Shown here: one piece after another, positions 1-8,438 of the stretch | Numbering within the stretch: the stretch's first letter is position 1 | Layout: the number at the start of each line of letters is the position of its first letter | Position numbers and translations under genes: made by a program | Notes under the pieces: model-generated | The model's input: the letters and a program-made list of their open reading frames with translations, nothing else | Told to the model about the DNA's origin: nothing | Databases searched by the model: none | Assembly: GCF_015218165.1 (NCBI RefSeq) | Contig: NZ_CP048659.1 | Coordinates: forward strand, 3,720,001-3,784,000 | Length of the DNA stretch: 64,000 nucleotides | Source of the DNA: Acinetobacter piscicola | GTDB taxonomy: Bacteria > Pseudomonadota > Gammaproteobacteria > Pseudomonadales > Moraxellaceae | Reading direction: 5' to 3'

Positions 1-147
1 ACTCATTCATTTGTGCATTGTCATCACACAGACTGTTGAGCGGTGAATGTGTATATGCGTGCGGGCGTGAGGTACGCCAATGATGGATTGGACGAGTGAA
101 ATTTTATTTATATTTTAAATCAAAAACTTATTAAAAAATTTTAATTT

Positions 148-170
148 TTAGGCGTAAAATAGGCGCAAAT
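148..170. repeat. Left-end integrase arm-type repeats (putative att end)
   Basis: TTAGGCGTAAA at 148–158 is followed by GGCGCAAAT at 162–170. The same TTAGGCGTAAA occurs at 33869–33879, just outside the integrase gene at the other end of the island, also followed closely by GCAAATAA. This is what one would expect of recombinase-binding sites at the two ends of an integrated element. The exact crossover point cannot be fixed without an empty site. Confidence 0.4.
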
Positions 171-252
171 AACGTCCACATTTTATCCAATTTTGCTGTT
201 CTATTATTTTAATTTTGTTTGATTATTATTTAACCTAAAAAGCTTCAATTCA

Positions 253-639
253 CTATATTTCTGAGAGCTCATACAAGAAATCTGAAACTTTTTGTGCAAG
301 AATTTCATGATCATCCTGACTTTCAACAATATCCACCATTAAATCATCAAGCCCTGTATTATCTTGAATACTAACGCCTTGAATTTCAAGAAAAGTAAGC
401 ATTACAGCAAGGCCTGTGCGTTTATTCCCATCAACAAATGCATGTCCTTTTGATATTGCAATACCGTACCAAGCTGCTATTTCATAAAGATCATCAACCT
501 GATTGTAATACATTTGTTGATCAATTCTGCTTAACACGCTTTCTAATTTATCAAGATGACACCCCTCTCGACCAACTCCTGTTTGCCTCAAAATTTCATC
601 ATGAACAGCGATTACAAATGTCGAATTGATGGTACTCAT
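253..639 (-). CDS. doc: Doc-type death-on-curing toxin (Fic fold)
   Basis: This 128-residue protein carries HAFVDGNKRT at residues 66–75, the Doc version of the Fic motif in which NKR replaces the usual NGR. Doc enzymes of this type phosphorylate EF-Tu and stop translation; the cellular role here is inferred from the family. Length and the all-helical composition fit Doc. The ATG overlaps the stop of the upstream gene (ATGA), so the two are translationally coupled, as usual for a toxin–antitoxin pair. It sits at the extreme left end of the island and probably helps to keep it in the population. Confidence 0.88.
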   Translation of the reverse strand: MSTINSTFVIAVHDEILRQTGVGREGCHLDKLESVLSRIDQQMYYNQVDDLYEIAAWYGIAISKGHAFVDGNKRTGLAVMLTFLEIQGVSIQDNTGLDDLMVDIVESQDDHEILAQKVSDFLYELSEI

Positions 640-815
640 TTATAAGCTAACTCTTGAATTTCTTTCTTATGTTGTTGAATGACACGTTTTGCACTATGCA
701 TTACAACACGCTTTGTTGCCTCGTTGTCATCAAACGGAATTGATAATAGTTGACCAGCCATTGCTGAACGTGGCTTTCTATTTTCAATTTTAAAATCACT
801 TAAACGTTTAGTCAT
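636..815 (-). CDS. Antitoxin of the Doc pair
   Basis: A 59-residue, strongly basic and helical protein lies immediately upstream of the Doc gene and overlaps it by 4 bases. By position it is the antitoxin. I start it at the ATG at 815, which has a strong AGGAAGAGG ribosome site just upstream; an in-frame start 11 codons earlier lacks one. The sequence does not obviously show the Phd/YefM DNA-binding fold, so the assignment rests mainly on gene order and size. Confidence 0.7.
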   Translation of the reverse strand: MTKRLSDFKIENRKPRSAMAGQLLSIPFDDNEATKRVVMHSAKRVIQQHKKEIQELAYK

Positions 816-879
816 AGTCCTCTTCCTATCAGGTGTTTCTATATACATTCATTTTAACATTGAATAGACTAACCGACAC

Positions 880-2892
880 TCATTTCACAAAGTCTTGGTA
901 ATCTAACTCAAACAAAGCAAGCATAGCTTGCTCGTGCTTTTCGATCTGTGTTGTGCTCCAGTCACCTTTTTTTTCAAGCAATTGAATCATCAAATACAAT
1001 TTAAGGGTATCAATTTTACCCTTCCTTATCTCAGGCATAAAATAATCACGTTTAGCACTTGGCAAGCGATTCCCTATGCTTGAATTTTTACTTGAACTAA
1101 TGAGACATAAGTTCCCAAAGCGATGTAAATTTTCATCATCTAATTTATCACGCTCTCCCTCTATCTGTTGTGCATAAAAATGCTCAACCGAACTCCGTTG
1201 CGTAAATTTAAAGTTTTTGATTACCTTATCATTGCTATTTTCTGCATCACAATAAATCAAAAAATCCAAATAGTTAAAGACAAAATTATTTTCAATATTG
1301 CCAAAGCTTAGTTTGGATTGATCAATTTTAAAATCATCAATTGTCTGATTGCCATAAATCAAATCAAAATAATCGATCTGTTTTTCATTTAGATACCGCT
1401 GAAAAATAAACTTTCTCGCTAAATGTTGTAATGCATTAAAATAGTCAGACACAGATTTATCTTTATTTTGATAAAGCCAATACAGTGCACCATTTAACCA
1501 ATATTTATAAGACAAGGTGGGCGTGGATACATGAAATGCTGTCATCAATAAGAGAACTCTTTGAGCAATATCAGTATTATTTACCTCAAAAGTATTCACA
1601 TAAGAACCTGTATTTTCATATCGTTTAAGTTTTTTTATGCTCCAATCATCATGATCCGTAGAATAATCCCGTTTAACAATGTATTGATCAAATATAAATT
1701 TGCACTTAAGCAAGCTAAACATAAAACCTTTTACATTCTCAATAACCCTTTCATGCTCTTGGTTTTCCTGCCCTTTTAACAAGATATATTTTTCAAATTG
1801 ATCAATCAGTTGCTTATCATCCAATGCCACTTTTTCATTACGATCAGTTTGATTTAGCCAAATTTGTAAAACCTGTAATAAAAAATTTGGAAAATTAATA
1901 ATGCTATTGAATCGTTCAGGCTTTTCTTCGCTTTGATCTAGATTTTTAATGTTGTTAGGAGGAATAGTTAGCATATCCAAAATTCTTAATTTAGATTCGT
2001 TTTGTTGATGAGGCTGAACTAAATTATCTGCATAGTTTTTCTGTAATTCTGAAAAATCATTAGGAACAAAATCACCCCAATCCTTTCCAAAAATCACATC
2101 ACGCTGTGTTGTTGAAAAACCATATTGAACGTAACGCTCCATATTGGCAGTCGCGTCCCAAATACTCGTAAATAGTGTCAGGCTTGATGTTTTATCTGCT
2201 TCATCTTTGATTTGATTCAATACGCTCATCAATTGCGCTTTTAAAATTTCATGCTTTTCTAATTGTTCACCACGGTTATTCATAACCTCAAAATAATGAT
2301 TGAGATCAGTATCTTTCGGAACTAAAACTTGTGTGATGACTACATTTTCAAATAAATATTTGCAAAAAACACTCAAGTCACCCTGTTTGATGATTTTTTG
2401 AATTGCACGTTGTAGCAACTCAAACCCCTGAACTAAATCCGCGTTATATTCGGATGATTTTAAATGTTGTAGATGATCGCCTCTAAGTAAAGCCTGAAAG
2501 GTTAAAGAAGACTTTGGACGACTTTCAAAATCAAGATTGAATTGATTAAACCAAGACATATCAAGAACAATTTTTTCTTCTTTGGATAATCGTTTCAGGC
2601 AAATCGCTAACAAGGTTAAAGTGGTAAATCGTTGCTGACCATCGATAATTTCATAAGTACCTTTGCTACGCTCAAAAACAACCAACGTTCCAATATAATA
2701 TTTTTTACTTCCTTGAGTCTGCCCTTGATTTAACTGTTCAGGTTGCTTTTGATAATCTTGAATATCCAAAATTAACTGATCAATTTCTTTCTCACCCCAA
2801 GCATAATTACGCTGATACATGGGGATAATATAAGTCTGTTTATTCTCAAACAGGGCTTGAACCTTAAGCGCTTGGATTGACTCATTTTTCAT
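880..2892 (-). CDS. DUF262/DUF1524 (GmrSD-type) nuclease, 670 aa
   Basis: The N-terminus shows the DUF262 hallmarks: YQRNYAW at residues 26–32 and IIDGQQR at 82–88, a ParB-like NTPase fold. Near the C-terminus (about 566–618) SVEHFYAQQ, then HRFGNLCLIS and an SIGNR stretch, match the order of a DUF1524 His-Me finger (HNH) nuclease. GmrSD proteins of this architecture are type IV enzymes that cut modified phage DNA. It is the last of four same-strand genes (PP2C, FtsK-gamma-like, two DUF262), with only 13 bases separating it from the previous one. The pairing with a shorter DUF262 protein suggests they act together; which DNA is the target is unknown. Confidence 0.85.
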   Translation of the reverse strand: MKNESIQALKVQALFENKQTYIIPMYQRNYAWGEKEIDQLILDIQDYQKQPEQLNQGQTQGSKKYYIGTLVVFERSKGTYEIIDGQQRFTTLTLLAICLKRLSKEEKIVLDMSWFNQFNLDFESRPKSSLTFQALLRGDHLQHLKSSEYNADLVQGFELLQRAIQKIIKQGDLSVFCKYLFENVVITQVLVPKDTDLNHYFEVMNNRGEQLEKHEILKAQLMSVLNQIKDEADKTSSLTLFTSIWDATANMERYVQYGFSTTQRDVIFGKDWGDFVPNDFSELQKNYADNLVQPHQQNESKLRILDMLTIPPNNIKNLDQSEEKPERFNSIINFPNFLLQVLQIWLNQTDRNEKVALDDKQLIDQFEKYILLKGQENQEHERVIENVKGFMFSLLKCKFIFDQYIVKRDYSTDHDDWSIKKLKRYENTGSYVNTFEVNNTDIAQRVLLLMTAFHVSTPTLSYKYWLNGALYWLYQNKDKSVSDYFNALQHLARKFIFQRYLNEKQIDYFDLIYGNQTIDDFKIDQSKLSFGNIENNFVFNYLDFLIYCDAENSNDKVIKNFKFTQRSSVEHFYAQQIEGERDKLDDENLHRFGNLCLISSSKNSSIGNRLPSAKRDYFMPEIRKGKIDTLKLYLMIQLLEKKGDWSTTQIEKHEQAMLALFELDYQDFVK

Positions 2893-2905
2893 TCTGATCT
2901 TCCTG

Positions 2906-4315
2906 TTAGAGATAATTTAGTTCTTTAAATAATTCAACTAAAGGCACAACATTAGTGCCTTGCTGTTTATCGACTATGGGGAGCGACCATCCGATGAGTT
3001 CACTTGGTGATTGAGCATATTTCAGTAAACTGAATATGTTCTTTTCTAAGACATAATTATCTATCGTTGCCAATTGCACCGAATATTGACTAATGCGACA
3101 GCGATATGCCCAAATAAAAATCTTTTCAATCGCTTCAGATAACCGATCTGTAGCAAATTTATCGATATAAAAAATCAATGCAGAATCAAACAAGGTTCGC
3201 ACATAACGATCCCCATCCCTATTTCTTGCATCATATGAATTCAATATTTTGATAATTCTATTCGCTCGATCCTGTAGTGTCGCACCAAATATAGAAATCT
3301 TCTCAGACTGATCTTGATGATCCACTACTTTACTGATCTGTTTTTCATAGAGCTCAACCATTTCAAAAAATCGACGACCGTTAATGATCATTTGATCAAG
3401 CTGAAATGGGAAACTCATTTCTTGTCGATCTATTTGCCGTTGATATTGTGCGTTATAGTCATCAATAAAATAATGCGCTATGCGTAATGGTTCTAAATAT
3501 GGATGATGGTCTGATTGCCCAAGATGAATACCTTTAAAAAGATGCACATGATCTTTATTGAAAAATCTTGCGGACTTTCCTCTTGACCAAAGACGAATAC
3601 GGAATAGATAGTTCGAAAATAACTTTGCCAAATGAGCCGAGTCTAAACTTTCCCAATAAGCAACAGTTTCAGCTTTTAAGTGTTGTTCCTGCGCAGAAAA
3701 TTCTCGTAGATGATAAGCTTTTAAAAGATCATGCGGTTCTAAATCACGGCCACGTGCATTTTGTGAATCAAAAAACTGAAATGCCTCTGAAACATCATCT
3801 AAAATAAAAACCGCAACCTGACAATTATTGAGTAAAAAATCAATATCTTGTTCCGAAAAGTTTACTGAAACGATCCTTTTAGCGACATTAAAGTTCTGAT
3901 AAATATTGTAATGGCTAATATCACTATTAAATTTTTGCTTGCTCATGAAAGCATCAATTTTCTCCGATATTTCATTTAAATCTTCGTTTAGATGCTCTTG
4001 TTTTAAATCTAATTCTGGCTTCTGAATAATCGCCCAAACAAGCAGCATTAAAGTTAAAGTTCGTTGCTGTCCATCCACAATATCTATATTTTCATCACTA
4101 TCACTATTTGGGTTACGATGTAATACGATCGTACCTAGTCGATAAGCAGATTTATCATGATGCTCTTGTATGTCGTTAACGAGAGCATTTAAATTCTTTT
4201 CCGTCCACTTATACGGACGTTGGTAATGAGGAATAACCAAATGATCTAAACTTAATAGCAATTTTTTTAATGACCAAATCCCTGTTTTCAGTTGATCAAC
4301 TTGATGCTGAGCCAT
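2906..4315 (-). CDS. DUF262 protein without nuclease domain, 469 aa
   Basis: YQRPYKW at residues 31–37 and IVDGQQR at 79–85 place this in DUF262. Unlike its neighbour, the C-terminal third shows no recognisable HNH/DUF1524 motif, and the protein is about 200 residues shorter. It may be an NTPase or specificity partner of the downstream DUF262/DUF1524 protein, like the split GmrS/GmrD arrangement (inference). The 41-base gap to the FtsK-gamma-like gene and the 13-base gap to the nuclease indicate one operon. Confidence 0.82.
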   Translation of the reverse strand: MAQHQVDQLKTGIWSLKKLLLSLDHLVIPHYQRPYKWTEKNLNALVNDIQEHHDKSAYRLGTIVLHRNPNSDSDENIDIVDGQQRTLTLMLLVWAIIQKPELDLKQEHLNEDLNEISEKIDAFMSKQKFNSDISHYNIYQNFNVAKRIVSVNFSEQDIDFLLNNCQVAVFILDDVSEAFQFFDSQNARGRDLEPHDLLKAYHLREFSAQEQHLKAETVAYWESLDSAHLAKLFSNYLFRIRLWSRGKSARFFNKDHVHLFKGIHLGQSDHHPYLEPLRIAHYFIDDYNAQYQRQIDRQEMSFPFQLDQMIINGRRFFEMVELYEKQISKVVDHQDQSEKISIFGATLQDRANRIIKILNSYDARNRDGDRYVRTLFDSALIFYIDKFATDRLSEAIEKIFIWAYRCRISQYSVQLATIDNYVLEKNIFSLLKYAQSPSELIGWSLPIVDKQQGTNVVPLVELFKELNYL

Positions 4316-4356
4316 AAAAGATTATCCTAAAAATAAATTTTTTATTGTTAAAGTTG

Positions 4357-4569
4357 TTATTTCATACCTTGATGCAATTTATAGCCATACCCATAATCTA
4401 GAACAAAAGTTTTTGTAGATTCACAAATATTTGCTTCAATTAACTGGCTAAGTAGCTGTTCTGAATGAGAATACCCAATTAAAAAATGGCGTTGTAAACT
4501 CGATACAGAAACGACACCCACTTCCTCTGTGAATAATTTGGCACGTTCAAAAAGATCATCTGATTGCAT
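4357..4569 (-). CDS. Stand-alone FtsK gamma-like winged-helix protein
   Basis: The whole 70-residue protein resembles the gamma domain of FtsK/SpoIIIE. It has a DDLFERAKLFTEEVG opening, then SSLQRHFLIGYSHSEQLLSQ, close in pattern to the FtsK LQRRFRIGYNRAARL recognition helix, and a final LIEANI. In FtsK this domain reads KOPS sequences and touches XerD. Here there is no motor domain attached, so the protein may serve as a DNA-reading subunit for the flanking DUF262 enzymes (inference). It lies between the PP2C gene and the DUF262 gene in a tight same-strand cluster. Confidence 0.75.
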   Translation of the reverse strand: MQSDDLFERAKLFTEEVGVVSVSSLQRHFLIGYSHSEQLLSQLIEANICESTKTFVLDYGYGYKLHQGMK

Positions 4570-4590
4570 AATTTCCCCATTCTCAATGAA

Positions 4591-5352
4591 TTAAATTTTT
4601 GCTCGTACTAAGACCATACTGACATTGTCATACGCCTGTTTTGAATCTAATGACGCTTTCATATTGAGTAACCATGTTCGAAGCTCCATATCTGCTTTTA
4701 AAGGAAGCCATTCCCCACACTCCATCACATCATGCACACCATCGGTACAAACCAATAAGGCATCATTCTCAGTCAAATATTCTTCTGTTTTTGTAAAATC
4801 CATCACTTCATGCAAGGGATCAGCACAAAAGTATTGTAATAATGCACCATAAATACTGGCGTAGTTTTCTCCTGCTCTTAGCTCGCCACTTTCTCTTAAC
4901 TGTTCAAGATAATTGTGATCTCTAGTCAGGCAATGCCACTTTTGATCATGTTGGCTAAACAAATAAACTCGACTATCGCCAAGATGTTGAATGGTCACAA
5001 AACTTTGATCGCCATCATTTTGAATGAATGCGAGTGTTGAACTTGCGCCAAAACTATTTTTCTGATGTGCTAATTGATCAACAAGATACTGCTGAATGGT
5101 AAATGCTTGACAAGGTTCTATCTTTTTATTTTGCATTAAAGCTTTTAAGACCGTATAGGATGCTTGCTCAGCTGCTGGACTATTGCTAATCCCATCCGCT
5201 ACAGCAACACACCACTGTTCTTTGTCAGAATGGCTATATAGTTTAGTGATGAGTCCATCATGTTGAATAACTTTATTTTCAATCAAAATGGCATCTTGTT
5301 GGCACTTTGACCTTGCCTTCCATGTCAGACCTTGCATTTCAAAAGTACTCAT
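4591..5352 (-). CDS. PP2C-family protein serine/threonine phosphatase
   Basis: Motifs appear in PP2C order: VAVADGISNSPAAEQ, HLGDSRVYLF, LLVCTDGVHDVM and a final YDNVSMVLVRA. The Asp residues in ADG, GDSR, TDG and YDN are the metal ligands of the PPM/PP2C fold. The protein is about 253 residues from the ATG at 5352; the frame stays open upstream to a TTG at 5412 with no clear ribosome site. It is the first gene of the cluster with the FtsK-gamma-like and DUF262 genes. No protein kinase is visible nearby, so its substrate may be a host protein or one of its neighbours. It could set the on/off state of the system (inference). Confidence 0.87.
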   Translation of the reverse strand: MSTFEMQGLTWKARSKCQQDAILIENKVIQHDGLITKLYSHSDKEQWCVAVADGISNSPAAEQASYTVLKALMQNKKIEPCQAFTIQQYLVDQLAHQKNSFGASSTLAFIQNDGDQSFVTIQHLGDSRVYLFSQHDQKWHCLTRDHNYLEQLRESGELRAGENYASIYGALLQYFCADPLHEVMDFTKTEEYLTENDALLVCTDGVHDVMECGEWLPLKADMELRTWLLNMKASLDSKQAYDNVSMVLVRAKI

Positions 5353-5539
5353 CACACCGATCTCATACTTGATAGTGATTTTCTTTTTATCAAAATCAGA
5401 TAACACAATCAAGAGAAATTTTATTTAAATTATTGATTAATAATAAATTATTTATTAAAAAACTTACTTTACGCTTTTTAATTCTCATTCATGTCTAACT
5501 ATTTAAGTAAAAATGTAACAAAATATTTTTCAAGCTAAA

Positions 5540-6547
5540 TCATGATTTAAGACGATACCTTTGCTTCGGACTCTTCGGCTTATCAGGAATGGTACGTTTA
5601 ATCAAACCAGCTTCTATGGCAGGGTTCAAGTAATTCTTCTGAAAAGTAGCTCGATGGTTTAAACCCACCAATTGCATCAACTCAGCCAAAGTGTATTCTT
5701 CTTGTTTCATTGCCGAAATTAAACGCTGAACTTGGTCGCTCACTTGAGCGGTAGCATGATCGCTATCTTGAGCGGTATCAGTAGAACTCAGAATGGCATC
5801 TAAAATCATCTGTAAGATGAATTCTATAAATGGGGCTGAGTCTGTTCGGTCAGTGCTAGCTTGCAAAGCCTCATAGTAGGCTTTTTGGTTTTGATAGATC
5901 AGGCTCTCAACAGGGATATTAACAAAGATTGGATTCCATCGACTCAAGATCAATGTTTGCCATAGTCTCCCCATCCGACCATTGCCATCTGCAAATGGAT
6001 GAATAAATTCAAACTCATAATGGAATACTGAGCTTTGAATCAGTGGATGCACATCACTGTCATTCAACCAATCGAGCAAATCAACCATCAAGCGGTTGAT
6101 CTGATTCGCAGCTGGAGCCATATGCACCACTCGATCACCTGACATTACGCCGACACCACCATGACGATACTGACCGATTTCATCGATCAAACCTGTCATT
6201 AAAATTTGATGCGCTTGTAATAAGTCGGCTTCTTGACTTGGTTGCCACTGCTGAAAGGCTTCATAGGCTTTGATAGCGTTACGTACTTCCTGAACTTCTT
6301 TCGGAGGTGCAATTACGGTTTTACCATTAAGTATCGCCGTGATTTGTTCTGTACTAAGGGTATTGCCTTCAATCGCAAGCGACCCTTGAATGGTACGGAT
6401 ACGATTGGCTTTGCGTAATTTCAGACTATCTTGAATTTCCTCTAAAACAGTCAAACGCCCTACATTCTCACTGATCTGTGCAATCAGATGAATGATTTTA
6501 GAGGTGATGGTATAAGGCGGTTGGTATTTCATTATTAGCTTACTCAA
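5540..6547 (-). CDS. Fic-domain AMP transferase with self-inhibitory helix
   Basis: HPFADGNGR at residues 183–191 is the full catalytic motif HPFx[D/E]GNGR of Fic enzymes, which attach AMP to target proteins. SLAIEGN at 56–62 matches the N-terminal inhibitory motif [S/T]xxxE[G/N], making it a class II Fic with built-in autoinhibition. The last 60–70 residues look like a winged helix that reads DNA, a common ending of these 330–380-residue proteins. It is a single gene with AT-rich gaps on both sides. It is not clearly part of the neighbouring operons. Confidence 0.88.
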   Translation of the reverse strand: MSKLIMKYQPPYTITSKIIHLIAQISENVGRLTVLEEIQDSLKLRKANRIRTIQGSLAIEGNTLSTEQITAILNGKTVIAPPKEVQEVRNAIKAYEAFQQWQPSQEADLLQAHQILMTGLIDEIGQYRHGGVGVMSGDRVVHMAPAANQINRLMVDLLDWLNDSDVHPLIQSSVFHYEFEFIHPFADGNGRMGRLWQTLILSRWNPIFVNIPVESLIYQNQKAYYEALQASTDRTDSAPFIEFILQMILDAILSSTDTAQDSDHATAQVSDQVQRLISAMKQEEYTLAELMQLVGLNHRATFQKNYLNPAIEAGLIKRTIPDKPKSPKQRYRLKS

Positions 6548-7073
6548 CTAACCTTATGACTTAATCTAAAAACTATTTTTAAAACTAGCACATTCAATTA
6601 GCTTATAAATAAATTAAAAATATTGGTTCTAAATTTTTAAACCAATCTCTTGAAAAAAAGTATTCATATCGATACAACGAACCCCAAAATCATAAGCAAT
6701 ATCAGGAACTTTAGGGTGTTGCGTAGGTTGATTTTTATTTAAACTAATATTTTTAACTTCACTTGTTACAATCACTAAATTATCTTTTTTTGCAATTGCG
6801 ATCAGCCATCCATCTGCTATTTTTTCATGTGTCCAACTTTTGTCATTTGTTAAGGCTTTCTCACTATAACAATCATGTGTTGCAATATGTTGAATAACTT
6901 CACCCCATAAATCAGCATAGTCTTTGTATCTACAAGAAGCTCCTGTAAAGTGTTCTTCAAGCCATTTTTTAAAACGTTCATCTTGATAATGTTCATTAAC
7001 AACAATATCTGGAAGTACTACTTGTGAATTGATGATCACTTTAATTTTCTCCCAAAAACTTGGAAAAAAATCA

Positions 7074-7076
7074 AAT
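7074..7076. repeat. Target-site duplication AAT, left
   Basis: AAT is present once at the rejoined PIN-gene target and twice around the IS (7074–7076 and 8385–8387), as expected for a simple insertion of an IS3-family element with a 3-base duplication. Confidence 0.8.
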
Positions 7077-7114
7077 TGAACCGTACCGGGTTTGTCGGAG
7101 ACTTTTTATTTAAG

Positions 7115-8017
7115 TTAGGCCACGTGACCTAACGGGTTAATCTTATCATAGTACATTGCTTCAAACTCAAAAGGCGATACATAACCCAATGCGCTGTGTA
7201 CACGCTTTTTGTTGAACCAATCTACCCAATTTAATGTCGCAAGTTGTACATCCGCTAAACCTTGCCAGTCTGCTTTTAAATATTCAATCACCTCTGTTTT
7301 GTATAAGCCATTCACTGTTTCAGCCAAAGCGTTATCGTATGAATCACCGGTCGTACCGACTGATGCTCGTAAATTTGCTGCTTCTAAACGATTGGTATAG
7401 CGAATGGAAAGATATTGAACCCCTCTGTCACTATGGTGAATCACATTCTTTGGCATGTCTCGAGCATGTAACGCTTGCTCAAGTGCATCGAGCACCATAT
7501 CTGTATTCATCCGTGTCGATACTTTCCATCCAACAATTGCTCGTGAGAAGACATCAATAATAAATGCAGTATAAACCCAACCTGAATTTGTTTGAATATA
7601 CGTGAAGTCAGCGACCCATAGCTGGTCAGGATGATCAGCACTAAAATTGCGTTTCACCAAGTCATCTGCTCGTTTTTGATCCTCTCGGCTACGGGTAGTT
7701 TGTTTATTCTTACCACGCCAAACACCTTGTATACCTAGTTTTTGCATCAATCGAGCAACTGTACAGCGAGCAATAACATAGCCTTCACGTTTCAATTTTT
7801 GCCAAACTTTACGCACACCATATCGACCTGAACTTTCCTTCCAAATTCGTTTAATTTGTTCAGCATGATGCAAGTCATGTAGATCTCGCTTTGCTCGATG
7901 TTCTGGGTTTTCAACGAAATCTAGTGTTCGATAATAGGTAGAAGCCGCGATCGGTAAAATCCTGCAAATCGCCTCAACACCATATAACGCCTTATTGTTA
8001 TGGATGAAATCTACCAT
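7115..8017 (-). CDS. IS3-family transposase OrfB (DDE catalytic part), copy 1
   Basis: This 300-residue protein has the rve/IS3 OrfB layout: an HTH_21-like region (GRYGVRKVWQKL), then WVADFTYI with the first catalytic Asp, HHSDRGVQY with the second, and DNALAETVNGLYKTE with the Glu. Its ATG overlaps the OrfA stop. The frame is open upstream of that ATG for 11 codons (RPGGARPPTQI), so a −1 shift at GCTTTTTTC in orfA would produce a fused OrfAB, the active transposase of this family. Confidence 0.94.
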   Translation of the reverse strand: MVDFIHNNKALYGVEAICRILPIAASTYYRTLDFVENPEHRAKRDLHDLHHAEQIKRIWKESSGRYGVRKVWQKLKREGYVIARCTVARLMQKLGIQGVWRGKNKQTTRSREDQKRADDLVKRNFSADHPDQLWVADFTYIQTNSGWVYTAFIIDVFSRAIVGWKVSTRMNTDMVLDALEQALHARDMPKNVIHHSDRGVQYLSIRYTNRLEAANLRASVGTTGDSYDNALAETVNGLYKTEVIEYLKADWQGLADVQLATLNWVDWFNKKRVHSALGYVSPFEFEAMYYDKINPLGHVA

Positions 8018-8334
8018 TATTTGTGTGGGCGGTCGAGCTCCGCCTGGGCGAAAAAAGCGGCTGCTTTACGTAGAATTTCGTTAGCACGTTGCAGTTCTTT
8101 ATTTTCACGTTCGAGTTGTTTAATACGTTCTTGATCTGAAAGTTGCTGTACTTTAATTGGGTTTTGTTTATCTAAATATTTTTGATACCAAACACGTAGA
8201 GTTTCAGGAGTACAACCTATCTTGGGAGCAATAGCGGTGATCGCAGCCCAATTCGATGGATAATCTTTCTCGGATTCAATCAATAATTCAACCGCTCTTT
8301 CTCTGATTTCAGGGGTATATTTTACTTTTTTCAT
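8017..8334 (-). CDS. IS3-family transposase OrfA, copy 1
   Basis: This 105-residue HTH_Tnp_1 protein starts MKKVKYTPEIRERAVELL, has a helix-turn-helix around AIAPKIGCTPETLRVWYQ, and a leucine-zipper-like LERENKELQRANEIL segment before the end. It binds the element's ends and multimerises. The slippery run GCTTTTTTC lies near its 3' end. The protein is identical to copy 2. Confidence 0.94.
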   Translation of the reverse strand: MKKVKYTPEIRERAVELLIESEKDYPSNWAAITAIAPKIGCTPETLRVWYQKYLDKQNPIKVQQLSDQERIKQLERENKELQRANEILRKAAAFFAQAELDRPHK

Positions 8335-8438
8335 CGGGACATTCTCTCAGAAAGCTTGGTCTCCGACAAACCCGGTACGGTTCAAATTGATAATATCTTT
8401 CATAAAAGTTGATATAAATATTAGTGTCCAATAAATAC

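Larger units (their letters stand above)
7077..8384 (-). mobile_element. IS3-family insertion sequence, copy 1 (1308 bp)
   Basis: Both ends carry the inverted repeat TGAACCGTACCGGGTTTGTC, extended by GGAGAC, so the element begins TG and ends CA as IS3-family elements do. It encodes OrfA and OrfB of the transposase on the minus strand. The AAT duplications flank it, which shows that it moved here by ordinary transposition into the PIN toxin gene. An element of identical length and with identical proteins, in opposite orientation, lies at 43666–44973. Confidence 0.95.

Noticed and set aside
5540..6547. Fic gene as a fifth member of the PP2C/DUF262 operon
   Set aside because: It is separated from the PP2C gene by a long AT-rich gap with a likely promoter, and Fic genes with an inhibitory motif commonly stand alone.
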